The position numbers and the translations under genes are program-made. Below the pieces are notes generated by a model. That model made no database searches and was not told the DNA's origin. It saw nothing but the letters and a program-made list of their open reading frames with translations. A stretch of DNA of 64,000 nucleotides. Origin: Mytilisepta virgata. Its lineage: Eukaryota; Mollusca; Bivalvia; Mytilida; Mytilidae. The stretch covers positions 30,332,230 through 30,396,229 of the forward strand of contig CM051516.1 in the NCBI GenBank assembly GCA_028015205.1, written 5' to 3'. Of the stretch, positions 43,591 to 55,405 are shown one piece after another. The first letter of the stretch is position 1; each line of letters starts with the position of its first letter.

Positions 43591-44629
43591 AACCTGTATT
43601 AATGACCCGTTCTCAGACACATGGAATTGTATTAAATAGACAATTTATAATGTACATGTTTTTAAGTCATAATACAGGATCAATATCAAAACATCCATTT
43701 AATAATACTATATTATCTATCTTGTTACTTTTGAGATATTTTAGCATAAGAGTATTTTGTTAAACCAATGGGTGTCATTATCTGTGTTTGTCCATACAAG
43801 ATGGTTTCTGTTCATTATTGCAATGAGCAAGTAAAATATGGAATATAATGACATTTGAGTTGTAAGATTCAAATATAGTTTGAATTTCGGTTTTGATGTT
43901 TTTTAAATCATGAGATATGACCATTGATTTTTTTTAAAAAAAGTTTGCCTCCTGCTGCAAAACAGAGTAGGGCATATAATGATGCTGATGTCTGCCCAGG
44001 TCTGACTTTAGCAGTGCTCCTACCTCTAAATCTCTCAATTGATTTTGATAATTTATGTGAAAGGTATATAGGTTAGGAATGTTTTGGACAAGTTCAAGAT
44101 CAGCACCAACTGATTAATTTTCTTATAGTTGTTCCCCTTTGAACAGTAATATGGGAAATTGATATTGTAAGCCTTCTTGGGTTTCATGTCTCAACAGATT
44201 TTAATAAAATTTGTCAAAGGTTTATATCAGCATTGGCTTGGACAAGTTAAAAAATCAGCACAGACATTAATTTTCTAATAGTCATTCTGTTGAAACAGTA
44301 AAAAATTTTGAAAATTGACTTGGTCAAGATTATGACTTTTGATGGCATTCATTTTTCTGTGAACAATGCAGCATAGTTATCTGGATAAATATCGCTGTTT
44401 TTATAGGCTAAAATTTGAACTAATTTTGTAAACTTCTACAAAAATTTGATGGAATTATGAGTAATAAATGTTTCTTTATGGAATTCATCAGTGTGTAATC
44501 TAAATAAACTCGCTCACAAACTATACATGAATTTGGATCATTCATTGAGTTGGTATCATTGACACACTTAGTTTTTTTTTATCCATAAAACTAAAAGCTC
44601 ATGTATAGTGTAATATTGCATGAATTTGT
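43591..44629. other. Intron 11; no feature seen
   Basis: No splice-supported coding sequence or named repeat was recognised. Confidence 0.4.
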
Positions 44630-45020
44630 TTATGCCCCAGGCCGGGCATATAGTTGTTCGGTCTGTCCATCGTGCCGTCCGTCCATCCATCAGTATGAGG
44701 TTAAGGTTCAGGTTTAAGGTAGTTTTTCATGAAGGAGTTATGGTATCATCATGAAACTTTTTACTTCGATAGCTTGTGATATGAACAGCAGCATTTTGAT
44801 GCGAAACGGATGCTGTGACCTTGAAGTGATGGGTCATCGACTTTGAATTTCTTTATAAAATTTCAATATTAGAATCCAGGTTAAGGTTCAGTATGAAGGT
44901 AGTTTTTCATGAAGTAATTAGAGATAATATTTCATCTACCCTGTCAGTTGGGACTTCAAAGTCAACAAAGTACACATTCTATTTACAAAATACTTACATC
45001 ATTGGCGGGACATGTAGTGT
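44630..45020. mobile_element. Short non-autonomous repeat (TATGCCCCAGGCCGGGCATATAG type)
   Basis: It opens with a small hairpin around GCCCCAGGCCGGGC, then a GTCCGTCCATCCATC run, two copies of GGTTAAGGTTCAG (44699 and 44880), and a GGCGGGACATGTAGTGTC end near 45004-45021. No coding. Confidence 0.55.
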
Positions 45021-45092
45021 CCATTGGACAGATATATACTTGTTTCCATAGTATTAATTTGTGTAATATATTGTGGTCTTTTGACATTTCAG

Positions 45093-45735
45093 ATCTTAGA
45101 TTCAGTTGTTAGACTTGGAAATATCTATACAAAGTTAGTAGAAGAGGGTTGCGTTTTATTTTCACAATGGCATGTGAAATTTCTGTGTGACAGTCATAGA
45201 AAAGCCTGCGCATTCATATACTTTGGTCAAGGAGAAGACCGACATATGCTGAAAGGAAGAGCTGATGAGGACCATGAAGATGTTAGTGCCATCATACCAA
45301 AGTTAGCCAAATTTCTTGAACATTGTCATGAAAAATGGCTGACGTACATTGATCAGAAAAGAGAGAAGTATTATTATTTGAACTTCTTCACAATTGATCA
45401 GATGGTCATTTTGCAGCAAGAGCTTGTTAAAATTGGATTCAATCAAGAGCCGTCTGCTTTAATTTTCCCTTTGTTATCTGCTGTAAAACATGGATGTACT
45501 CAAGAGGATTTAGTAAAAGCAATGTCAGAGGCAAAAGCTGATGTTGACAGACTTGATAACGAAAGACAGACTGAGATGGAAACAAGAGACAGCGAAGAAG
45601 ACAATATGGTAGTTGAAGAGGAACCAGATAATTTAAAAGTCGGTAGATTTTTAGATGAGATGATTAGAGCTGGATATTCCTTAGACGTGGCAAAGGAAGC
45701 ATTGAAGCATGTCGAACCTGACGATATTGATGAAG
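45093..45735 (+). CDS. RNF213: RNF213-like exon 12 (643 nt)
   Basis: This is the longest stalk exon: acceptor TTTGACATTTCAG (phase 0), donor GATGAAG|GTAATT (phase 1). Recognisable RNF213 segments are SVVRLGNIYTKLVEEGCVLF, KREKYYYLNFFTIDQMVILQ and LLSAVKHGCTQEDLVKAM. An acidic stretch (ETRDSEEDNMVVEEEPDN) and a UBA-like helix set (DEMIRAGYSLDVAKEALKHV) close it. The UBA-like part is suggestive only; if real it would bind ubiquitin. Confidence 0.93.
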
Positions 45736-46184
45736 GTAATTTGTGTAATCAAAATAAATAGTATTGAACAATAGTATGTAAATGGGAAAGGGAATTTGGG
45801 TCATCTGACAATAAGAAAAATGTCTTTAATTTGTCACAATAGGTTAAAACCACATTGGCATATTTTTATGCTATAGCAGACATCACATTATAAACATTAT
45901 ATGGTCTTTTCAACATTTTATTGATTTTTGCATCATGTATGACATCGCCGCAAGCAAATGTGATGTTGCAGAATATGTGTTCTGTTTCTAAAAGTTTAAT
46001 CCATGTTGACTTTTGAGACTTACTGAATTATTATTTTGAAAGTACAGAATAGTAATGGAAGCCTCGGACTTTGTGGGACACATGGCAGATTTTTAATCAC
46101 TAAGGTCAGTCATGTTGAAATTGCATATGAATGAGAGAAACCCAATTTACATCCATACACTTATAAATGAAATGTTTTACACAG

Positions 46185-46353
46185 GAATAGTTTGGTGTAT
46201 GGACAATGAAGACAATTTTGTACCAATGGATGAAGACCAGCCTGCACAGCCTGAGATACAAGAAGAAGTCAGATTTGCTGGGTGGACTCAGACAATCCAA
46301 TCATTGGCGTCGGTAACAGGAAATCTTGTAGATCAACTTGGAGTTGGAACAAG
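46185..46353 (+). CDS. RNF213: RNF213-like exon 13
   Basis: The acceptor is TTTTACACAG (phase 1), the donor ACAAG|GTTTGT (phase 2). It encodes an acidic linker (NEDNFVPMDEDQPAQPEIQ) and a helix (WTQTIQSLASVTGNLVDQL). Confidence 0.85.
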
Positions 46354-46705
46354 GTTTGTATAATGCAGAAATGACTTGAGATCGTGTTAAATGTTGATGA
46401 AATAACAACCTTGTAACAGAATGCAAAAGGGATTTTTCTTAATCCTTTAATATGGTGCATGTGTCCACAGTCTTAATGGCAGCATATAAAAATATTCAGA
46501 AATTCAATTGAAACCTCAGAATGTCTTTCTTAAGAACTATATTCCTAATTGTAATGCAATACTGATTGTAACGTCGTTTCTGATTGAACAAGGTTGAAAA
46601 TCTCATGGCATCAAATGCACAATTGATGCCATGAAATTATTTCGCATGCGCAGACGTTACTTCCGACGTTTTAAAGTGATATTTTGACATCTGCATTACA
46701 ATGGA

Positions 46706-46844
46706 GATAACAGTATTGTATTTTATTATTTGACGGCATCAGTTGATGATTTGATGGTGGGAAATATCCGTTTACTGGCTCCGCTAACGTGTCGCCAGTG
46801 AACTCAATTTCTGACCGTCAAATAATAAAATACAATACAGTAAT
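46706..46844. repeat. Long foldback palindrome 3
   Basis: Arms of about 33 bp (46706-46739, 46812-46844) share CAGTATTGTATTTTATTATT. The loop holds ACTGGCTCCGCTAACGTGTC. A smaller inverted pair (TGGCATCAAATG / ATTGATGCCAT) lies just before it at 46603-46632. Confidence 0.85.
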
Positions 46845-47256
46845 CACCTAAATATAATACAACTGATGTAGTCTTCTTACTTGGGACAGGCACAGAAAAG
46901 TATGTTAAGCTTTTCTGCAGATGGATACCTGCTCTGCATTTTATTTAGGATAGGAAACCTGTACACTTTATTGAAGAGAAGTTAATATGGGATGAAGTTC
47001 TCATTACATTTTCAATAGTAAGAATTGTTCTGTTGAAATTACTATTGGGAAGAAGGTCATCTCAAACTCTTATTTTCATGCTGGTCATGTGTTTTATTTT
47101 ATAAAAGATCTAAGATAACCCGGCCTGTTTTCCACAGAACCTTTACATGAAAACAACTGAACAGTAAAAAGAAAACACAAACCAAATACAGTGTATACTT
47201 TAAGATTGAAGATATTTTAAAACTAAGGTACATTATAAGTCTATTTGTACTTACAG

Positions 47257-47393
47257 TGGGAATGCTGTTGAAAAACTTATAAAAGCATTGGAGGAATTAT
47301 GGGAAACTTTTCTGAAATCAATCTCATCCAGTGTGTCTGATTATCTAAGTGTTGAACATCTTGGTATGATATTGACCAGACTTGCAGAAAAAG
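47257..47393 (+). CDS. RNF213: RNF213-like exon 14
   Basis: The acceptor is GTACTTACAG (phase 2), the donor GAAAAAG|GTAGGT (phase 1). It encodes NAVEKLIKALEELWETFLKS then VEHLGMILTRLAEK. Its last about 70 nt and donor are repeated downstream in the intron. Confidence 0.88.
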
Positions 47394-47399
47394 GTAGGT

Positions 47400-47702
47400 T
47401 TAACAATAAACTAACATTCATAGTGTAGAACATCTTGTTATGATATTGACCAGACTGGAAGAACAAGGTAAGTTTGACATCATACAGTAACAAACAGTGT
47501 GTTTGACTATCTCAGTGTTGAACATCTTGGTATGGTATTGACCAGACTGGAAGAACAAAGTAAATTTGACATCATACAGTAACATCCAGTGTGTTTGACT
47601 ATCTCAGTTTTGAACATCTTACTATGATATTGACCAGACAGGAAGAATATGGTAAGTTTGACATCATACAGTAACAACCAGTGTGTTTGACTATCTGACT
47701 TT
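47400..47702. repeat. Intronic tandem array of the exon 14 3' end
   Basis: Three full and one partial imperfect copies, period about 92 bp, of the exon 14 end (AGTGTGTTTGACTATCTCAG, then GAACATCTT, then ATATTGACCAGACT) plus its donor (GGTAAGTTT in two copies, AGTAAATTT in one). Confidence 0.9.
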
Positions 47703-48089
47703 CTAATATTCATACATATACTTTAATTTGAGGTATTAGGATTGAAGTATAACAAGTTGAAATATTGAAGTAAGTGACTTCAAATTATTGTTGGTCATCG
47801 TATAACACAATAATTTCCAAATTTACATTATTAAAAAAACTATTTTTGACTCTCAAACTATGAAACACATTCGATAATAAATTAAAAAAAATTATTAAGA
47901 AGATGTAATTATCTCTGGCAATTTGGAATAAATTGACTGATTGGAAATTTGTTTTGAACTTCTCAAAACCTTACCTTATACATTCTTTGTACAGACATTT
48001 TATACATTTATACAATGAAATGGTTTTTAAACCTTTATTTCTTTTATGTACACTGTACATTGTGTTTTCAATACTATATTTTATTTCAG

Positions 48090-48164
48090 AGACCTTTATA
48101 GTAAACAGAACATTTTTACCATGCTTCACTGCAGGAGAACCAAACTTAATCATCTGTCAACAAA
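48090..48164 (+). CDS. RNF213: RNF213-like exon 15 (75 nt)
   Basis: The acceptor is TTTTATTTCAG, the donor CAACAAA|GTAAGT, phases 1 and 1. It encodes NRTFLPCFTAGEPNLIICQQ. Confidence 0.87.
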
Positions 48165-48667
48165 GTAAGTATTATTGATTATAATAACATAAAATTTAAG
48201 AGAAAGATTCAAAAAGTAGTATACATCAACTGTTTAATGCTAAAAAAAAATTCAGTCGAAACAGTAATCCAAAAATTTAGGTCAGATTTAAATTAAAAAA
48301 TGTCTTAAAACACAAAACTGAAATAGTCATAGTAAATTTTGAAGTATCAGTTTATGCCAATATCAAAATTATAATAGTTAAACTGTTGATACCTTTAGGT
48401 CTTTTGTGTCCAAAAATCAAATACTGTAAATAGAATATAAAACATTGTACATGAGAACATTCATATTACATGCTGTATGAACTAGAGTAACTAATATTAC
48501 CCAGAGGACTGATATTGTGGGTTGATGTTTATATTTGGTTCTGGTATTGTTTAGAAAAGGTTATTTGTATAGACACTATGATTAAGGGAAAAGTGATATG
48601 CATGTTTGAACTGCACCGATGTACTTTGTTCAAATTGGAGAAAATATATAATTTGTTTTTATTTTAG

Positions 48668-48774
48668 GCGAGATTTACAACACAGTACTATCAGTATACA
48701 GCCATGAAGATGATCGACCCTTACCACAGTCTGATGAGGTTTTACTGTGTACACCACACACAACATTAGACATG
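48668..48774 (+). CDS. RNF213: RNF213-like exon 16
   Basis: The acceptor is TTTTATTTTAG, the donor GACATG|GTAAAT, phases 1 in and 0 out. It encodes TVLSVYSHEDDRPLPQSDEV then LLCTPHTT, well conserved in the family. Confidence 0.92.
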
Positions 48775-49133
48775 GTAAATGATTTTTTCAGTAAACAGCA
48801 CTTGTCATACCTCTAGAAATGGTAGTATCAAATCTTTAAGAGAAAACCGCTTATTATTGACTAGAAATTAAAAAACATCATATTTAGCCTCCAATGATCT
48901 GCATTCACTTTACCTGTGTATGATTGAGGTGACTAAAAATTGAAGTTCAATATTCTATGATGTTTCAGAATTTTTTGCTAATACTACATTTTATGGTTTC
49001 CTTTTTTCAGGAATTTTTCCTTTCAGAGTTTGGTTGTTCCACTTTTGTTTTTACGCAATTTATTATTTCATGTGATAATCTTTTTTTTTAATCTTTAGAT
49101 AAATGATGCTTATTTTACTGTCTTATTTTTCAG

Positions 49134-49275
49134 CTTGAAATATTCTGGAGGAGAGCACTATTTGCAGACAACAATAAAGTGTACTGTTTAGTAAATGCTG
49201 ACCTGTTGGACTATGATGTTAGTGACAAGGGAGAGAAATCTTTAGAGAGACATATGAAGCAAGCTGAAAGTGAAG
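49134..49275 (+). CDS. RNF213: RNF213-like exon 17
   Basis: The acceptor is TTATTTTTCAG, the donor AGTGAAG|GTATTA, phases 0 in and 1 out. It encodes LEIFWRRALFADNNKVYCLV then NADLLDYDV, a conserved RNF213 block ahead of the first AAA units. Confidence 0.93.
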
Positions 49276-49796
49276 GTATTATCAGGCCTTTCATTATCTA
49301 TACTTGAAAGCACAAGCTTTTGCTCTATTACAGTACTGTTACCCTGTCTTCTTTTATCCATGTGTTATTAGTCAACTGTTCACAACAACACAAGACGCTC
49401 CTAATAGACAAAGTTGATCTAGACCACACTTTGGTGGGATGATTTATTTTTATTCCTTTGTTAGTTATTCCAGAGCTCCTGGCCTTGGATCAACCAGTCA
49501 TTAAAATAAAAAAATCATCAACAAATTGTCCAGAATCTAGAACTACTAGGTCAATGAAACTTAATACAATGATAAAAAAATTGTTCATTTTCAAAATTGT
49601 ACTTACTGTTATAAGAGGTACTCAAGTATTACTTCTATCATATAAATGCTTCAATCTCTGAAAACACTAGATGAAAATAAAATTTATTTTCAATCTCACA
49701 AATTATACCTGCATGAAGCAGACTTAAACAAACTTAATTTGTATATTTTTGACGAAACTTGAAATGACTTATTGATAATTTCTCTGATTATGACAG

Positions 49797-49992
49797 GCAA
49801 GAAATACAAACTGGTTGTGATCTGTAGTAGTGAAAATGAGTACAAGTCGAGGATTGTTGCTGCTTTAGACAAATATCACAGACCACAGTTACCAATTGAT
49901 GTCGCCACTGTTAGAAAGTACTTATTGACAAAATTAAACGTTGACAAATCACCAACAGGAATCAGACCAGCATCAGCTGTAGATTATGAGAA
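49797..49992 (+). CDS. RNF213: RNF213-like exon 18
   Basis: The acceptor is GATTATGACAG, the donor GAGAA|GTAGGT, phases 1 in and 2 out. It encodes YKLVVICSSENEYKSRIVAA and a basic helix; the segment leads into the P-loop of exon 19. Confidence 0.9.
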
Positions 49993-50437
49993 GTAGGTCA
50001 CCAGAATTCTAATCAGAAAATTTAAATGTATATTAAATCATTTGTGGCAACAGATAGGTATTGTCAGATTTGACATTGGGCTGGAATACTATGGATTTAA
50101 TACTATAAAGAAGTTTTTCTAGTGAACAATAATAAAATACCAATATTGGTATAAGACAACCCTATTAAGTTGTGTTTTTTTATTAAAAGGTAATTTTTTT
50201 TAATATTTTCAAATTATTGAAAAAAAAACCAGATGTTTTTGACATATTAATGCATTCATCAAGAAACAGCAAAAATAGATTTCTTGTGTCTTAAAATATT
50301 AGTGGATTTCATAAGACATGGAAAGTGTGCCTTGATTAGGCATGTTCTTTACATGATAGTTTTCATTCTGAAATATCTTTTTGGTAAGATTAAAAGTTTT
50401 TGAAAAAAAAAATCAATCTTGAGATTTGTAATTTTAG

Positions 50438-50681
50438 ATGTAGTGTAAGAGTGGTGAAGTCGTGGAGAGCAGGAATAGGGAAAACTCTTTACAAGAGACG
50501 AATGGTAGCAGATTTATACAAACTAGTACATAACATTACCAGGAGAAAGAGGAGTAGTGTCACCATTCCTTTACATGAAAAGGTCATAAATATAGATAAT
50601 ATTATGGACATTTTCCTGGAAGAAACGCTGCCACCTAGATGTCATGAACCAAGGATATTCCATATAGACATATCACATGAG
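50438..50681 (+). CDS. RNF213: RNF213-like exon 19: first P-loop (AAA2-type)
   Basis: The acceptor is TGTAATTTTAG, phase 2 in; donor CATGAG|GTTTGT, phase 0. VRVVKSWRAGIGKTLYKRRM carries a P-loop RAGIGKT, matching the RAGVGKS of vertebrate RNF213, where this unit (AAA2 in the structural numbering, as I recall) holds ATP as a structural cofactor. EPRIFHIDIS is a sensor/Walker-B-like beta strand without the catalytic Glu. Confidence 0.92.
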
Positions 50682-52036
50682 GTTTGTTTTAAATTGTAAA
50701 TTTTTATTTGCCATTAAAGCTGAATATAAAATATTATCATCCTTCCCTGTGATTCTATCAGCTTGTTGAGCAGCTCCGAAAAATTCGTATCAAGAAGCGT
50801 GTGCGCTGAGCAGGAGTTATCAACAGTCAGCAGGACTTATCAACAAATTCTCCCAACGTTTGACAGCTTAGAACTTATTAAATAACTTTCAGAATTGCAA
50901 AATATTAATAAATATATAAAGATTTGGTGTTCCCTTTTTATATTATGGCGTTTTATTTAAATGAATGATGAAGAAATTTCTAAAAGTGACATCAACAAAA
51001 TGTGTCTTTCCTCGATGCTGATAATGTCTGCTGGGACTTCTTTCAGCTCTTTCCATTGCATTTCGTTATTTGCGATTAAATCAATTTTGTAAACGTACGC
51101 TTTATTTTCATATGTCCATATTTTCGCCTGAATTAGTACAAAAACGACTAAATGTTGTTTAAATATGTTATCTCCTTTGTTAAATTTGAGTGATTATTTT
51201 ACGTTGCGAATATTATATTCAGAAGTTGATTTGCAAATTAATACGGACTATGATGTCAACGACGTTGCAAGTTGGAAAGCGGGTGCTTAAGTTTCCTGGA
51301 AAATCATGAACAAAGATTTCCAGACTGATTTTGTTTTTTAAAACATGAAAATACAGCTTAATGTCGATTTTTATATCATTTATAAGATATTTTACATGAA
51401 CATTCGGGAAATATATACGTATTGGTATGGTAAACAACGTAATGGAAAACTTGTCGTTGCGATGAAGAATCCATACTTTTCCCGTGAAAATTTGGGAGAA
51501 TTCAGAACGTTAACAAATATTTACGTCTCAGATAAGCAATCAAGATGATAAAAATATTATCTGCATTTTGACAGCTAGATATCGTAAAATATCGCCCCGC
51601 TTGACAGAATATGAAGATTTGGGACTCGTTCGTTACGCTCACTCTTCCCAAGCTTCATATCCTGGCTCACGGGATGATATTTTACGATATTTAGCTGTCA
51701 AAATGCAGATAATATATACTTGAACTGTTGCCTGTCTGCGCATTATCTGTGTGTCTGAGGTACTATGATGAAATCACTTTAGACATAGTTTGTACAATTC
51801 TTATTTTAGTGAGGACAAAAACCTGTCAGATTTTTATTCATCTTTAACAGATATGAATATTTTTAATGCTGTAACGGAAGTATTATTGTTTGTCTAAATT
51901 TTGAGTTTTTACGTGAAAATGTTGATATGATGAATTTATGCGATTAAATGTAAAATATGAATATTGATCAATTTTTTGGAAAAAATAAAATAAAAAAAAT
52001 AAAACTACATTATCTTTACTATTCTGTACATTTTAG
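50682..52036. other. Intron 19; foldback palindrome inside
   Basis: Apart from the palindrome at 51555-51715 nothing is recognised. The frame at 51345-51548 has no splice support. Confidence 0.45.
51555..51715. repeat. Long foldback palindrome 4
   Basis: Arms of about 38 bp (51555-51592, 51676-51715): ATTATCTGCATTTTGACAGC and GATATTTTACGATATTTAGC. The loop holds GGACTCGTTCGTTACGCTCA, similar in style to the loops at 42.6, 42.9 and 46.8 kb. Confidence 0.87.
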
Positions 52037-52183
52037 GTACAAGAAGGAGTTGATGCTTTGCTGTTCCAGTTGTTGATTTTAGGATGTCTTAGTCACAGGT
52101 CAGGAAATGTATGGAGAAGATCAGAACTGGACTATTATATCATTGAGTCCATGCCACTTCTAGCCAGGGAAACAGATACACAG
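52037..52183 (+). CDS. RNF213: RNF213-like exon 20
   Basis: 147 nt, phase 0/0: acceptor GTACATTTTAG, donor ACACAG|GTACTC. It encodes GVDALLFQLLILGCLSHRSG then NVWRRSELDYYIIE, the remainder of the first P-loop AAA unit. Confidence 0.92.
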
Positions 52184-52564
52184 GTACTCTAATTCTAAAA
52201 ATAGAGTTACATTTTAAAATTCCAAAATAAACTACATGCATGATGTCATATGTTTGACATCATAGTCCTGCCATGAATGTGATGTTATGTGTTAGTACAG
52301 GGAAATATAATAATCAGAGGGTGATGAATCATTGTTCGAGAAGGCGATAGAATTTAAAGAAAAATGATTTTATTGTTTTATGTTACCTTGGATTCTTAAA
52401 GGGCCTTGTTCAATTGTAAAAATTCTAAATTAGAATAAAAAAATTTGTCTTACATGTAAGTTTGTTGGAAATTTTAACACCTCTTTGTCACTATGTTTTT
52501 AAAACTAACTCATTTTTGTTCTAATAATGTTACCTGTGTTAAAATCTACAACAAAGAAATTGAA

Positions 52565-52741
52565 TAATAACTAATTTTTGTCATATTTCTTCAGTTTTCA
52601 ATTATAAATGCACACACACACATATTGGTTAATCCTCTATTTCAGCCTATTAAACAATAACTAATTTTTGTCATATTTCTTCAGTTTTCAATTATAAATG
52701 CACACACACACATATTGGTCAATCCTCTATTTCAGCCTATA
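52565..52741. repeat. Two-copy 90-bp tandem repeat
   Basis: AATAACTAATTTTTGTCATA starts each unit (52566 and 52656). Each unit carries an (AC)n run and a TTTCAG-like site. Nearly identical. Confidence 0.9.
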
Positions 52742-52869
52742 TAAAAGTTTTGTTCTTTGCTTATTTTATAATTTAGTTAGACAAGAAAATACTTCATGAC
52801 ACTCTTAGCGTACACAAAGCAGGTTAGACATCAGTTGTACATATGAATTTTGATGTGAATTCTTTTCAG

Positions 52870-53144
52870 GGAGGAAAGTTGAAATGCCTACATCATTGCC
52901 TTAACATTTTACCACATGTGACATGTAGATCTCCACAAGAAAGTCTAGAGATTTTAAGTGATCTTCGACGACCTCCAGATTATACGGACCATGATAGACT
53001 GTTTGATATGATAGAATTTAAGAGTACAACTTTTCAGAGACCATTCCAGTATTTGAAGAGACTCGACACAAACTGTAGACTGAATGATGTCAATGCACAT
53101 GTTCCTGAAGGAGATAAAAAGCAGTGCTTAACAACATTACTTAG
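52870..53144 (+). CDS. RNF213: RNF213-like exon 21
   Basis: The acceptor is TTCTTTTCAG, the donor CTTAG|GTTTGT, phases 0 in and 2 out. It encodes CLHHCLNILPHVTCRSPQES then YLKRLDTNCRLND, matching the RNF213 family. Confidence 0.92.
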
Positions 53145-53450
53145 GTTTGTCAGTTGTAACACTGTTTTTCAATATTCAGATAATTTTTTTTACTAATATT
53201 GGTTGTTTTCAGGATTATTATTATAAAATTTGATCAGATTACTATAAAGTCTTTGGATCCAGACTTCTAGTTTAAAGTAGTTAGAACTTTGCACATTTCA
53301 GGAAGTAAAGTTCCATACCAATTATACTGAGATTAATTTGTAAACAATAACATGTACAATGTGTTGGAATAAATGAACTATATTCAAATCATTAAGATCT
53401 TTTTAGAGACCATGATCTGTTATTATATATTTTTTTGGTCTAAATTCCAG

Positions 53451-53619
53451 ACATTGTGGTATAAGAGATCCATCTTGGTCAGAGTTGCACCACTTTGTCA
53501 GCTTCCTAAACAAACAATTACAGGACTTTGAAGTGTCAGCTTTTTGTAGTTTAGCAGCCAATGAAGATTTGCCAGGATTTGCAAAATTCGTTCTGAAATT
53601 CCTAATACAGATGTCAAGG
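53451..53619 (+). CDS. RNF213: RNF213-like exon 22: DPSWSELHHFVSFLN
   Basis: The acceptor is CTAAATTCCAG, the donor TCAAGG|GTGAGT, phases 2 in and 0 out. HCGIRDPSWSELHHFVSFLN then FAKFVLKFLIQMSR is one of the most conserved RNF213 stretches. Confidence 0.95.
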
Positions 53620-54096
53620 GTGAGTACTCAGACATTTTAAGCTAGAATCAATATAATACAGAATTATCAAAAGTATTTTACAATACAACTGATTACAACA
53701 ACCATCAATAACATTATGGCAGATGGTAGAGCACTAAAAGGACCAACTGAAACAGTACCAGTTATAGGACAGTTCATTTAATCGTATTTATGTACAATGC
53801 AAATACCTATAAGGTGACACGAAAATTCATGGTAGTTTGAGTGACTGAAATAATGTTTTTATTCTGCATTGAAGAAATTTCATTGACCATTGCTTGGAGT
53901 TTTGTCAAGATAGTTAGGGGTAGAATTGACAGGTTTTTACTTACATTTTTCATAATTAAACATCGTGTCTTGTAAAAATAACTGAAATGGAATATCCAAT
54001 AACATGGATAAACATGATCATCATGTATTTTTCATAAAGTTATGTTTACCATGTGTTTCACAAACATTGTACACATGCACAATAAATATTTTGTAG

Positions 54097-54236
54097 GATT
54101 TTTCCACCAGATCTCTTGTTGTTAGTGAAGAGTCTCCTATGCACATGTTACAGAGAAAAGTGAGTGAGGAGACAGAGAAAGGAGAAGGAGAAGATGTCAT
54201 TCAGCTTTATCAGATGAGAAGGACATGGGAAACGAG
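54097..54236 (+). CDS. RNF213: RNF213-like exon 23
   Basis: The acceptor is ATATTTTGTAG, the donor AACGAG|GTCAGT, phases 0 in and 2 out. It encodes DFSTRSLVVSEESPM, then a charged helix ending RRTWETR. Confidence 0.93.
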
Positions 54237-54561
54237 GTCAGTGCAACAAAGTTAACACAGGAAATCCTGAGGCAAACTTATTCCAGTTAATATTTTTGGA
54301 GCCCACTTTTTCCACTTTATAGATCATCTGGCTTCCTTATCCAATGAAACTACCCATCATGCTTATAGTGGCATTTAACACTAACAAAATGAACCATTTA
54401 CCCCAGGACAGTACTGGTTAATAGAATAGAGACCTATTTCCTTACAAATTTTTGAGCATTTTTCTTTCAAAATAGTAGCACATTATGTTTTGTTATATCA
54501 TATAATGGATTATAAAACTGAGGAGAAATTGTCCATAATATATTCATGTTTTTTTTTTCAG

Positions 54562-54897
54562 TCCACATCCTTACCTTTTTTTCAACCCAGATCAAAACAG
54601 TATGACTTTCCTTGGATTTAACATTGACAGAAGAACAGGCAGTCTTGTTGATGTTCAAACAAAGACAGTTTTAGAGACTGGAATCATGCAACAAAATTTA
54701 TTTGATGCTTTGGTCAGAAACACAGTGAATTTAGTTGAAGATTTTACTGGAATCATGCAACAAAATTTATTTGATGCTTTGGTCAGAAACACAGTGAATT
54801 TAGCTGAAGATTTGACTGGAATCATGCAACAAAATTTACTTGATGCTTTGGACAGAAACACAGTGAATTTAACTGAAGATTTTGACAATCTCCCTAG
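54562..54897 (+). CDS. RNF213: RNF213-like exon 24 with 23-aa triplication
   Basis: The acceptor is a long T run then CAG (phase 2), the donor CCTAG|GTAAAT (phase 2). HPYLFFNPDQNSMTFLGFNI matches the family, then three tandem 69-bp units (54677-54745, 54746-54814, 54815-54883) each encode TGIMQQNLFDALVRNTVNL plus four residues. The vertebrate protein has a single such segment before the DKLPR-like end. Frame and splice sites are unaffected. Confidence 0.93.
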
Positions 54898-55282
54898 GTA
54901 AATAACTGTTTGAATATCATTGAGTATAAATTATTCTCAATGATTTAAAATTAAAATAGTTTTAAAAAAGGTGAGTATGCTTTTTATTAGTTCTTAGTTT
55001 ACATAGACAACTTTTGTCATCACTTGTTGTCTTTCCTTCATGAAACTTTATATTATAAACTTTTTTTCTTAAAAACAATTCATAAAATTTTGACATCTGA
55101 AATTTTTGCTTAAATTCACCCCCTTCCTGGAAAAAAAGCAAATGATTAAGAGAAACATGTATAGTACTGTCATGGAAAATTAGTTTTCAATGATGAATCC
55201 ATGGAACTTCTGAAAGGTTCTGTATAAATTTATTAATCTACTCATTCATGTCATTAAGCCAACTCCGTTTATCTTATTTCAG

Positions 55283-55405
55283 ACATGAGAAGATACTGAA
55301 GCTATGCAATGTTATGGGATTAGATATGGCACATGACCCTGATGAAACTTATGAGCTGACTACAGATAATGTCAAAAAGATACTGGCTATCTATATGAGA
55401 TTTAG
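55283..55405 (+). CDS. RNF213: RNF213-like exon 25
   Basis: The acceptor is ATCTTATTTCAG, the donor TTTAG|GTACAG, phases 2 and 2. It encodes DPDETYELTTDNVKKILAIY then MRFR, immediately before the AAA3 P-loop. Confidence 0.95.

Noticed and set aside
54655..54888. Minus-strand repetitive ORF
   Set aside because: Antisense shadow of the 69-bp triplication in exon 24.
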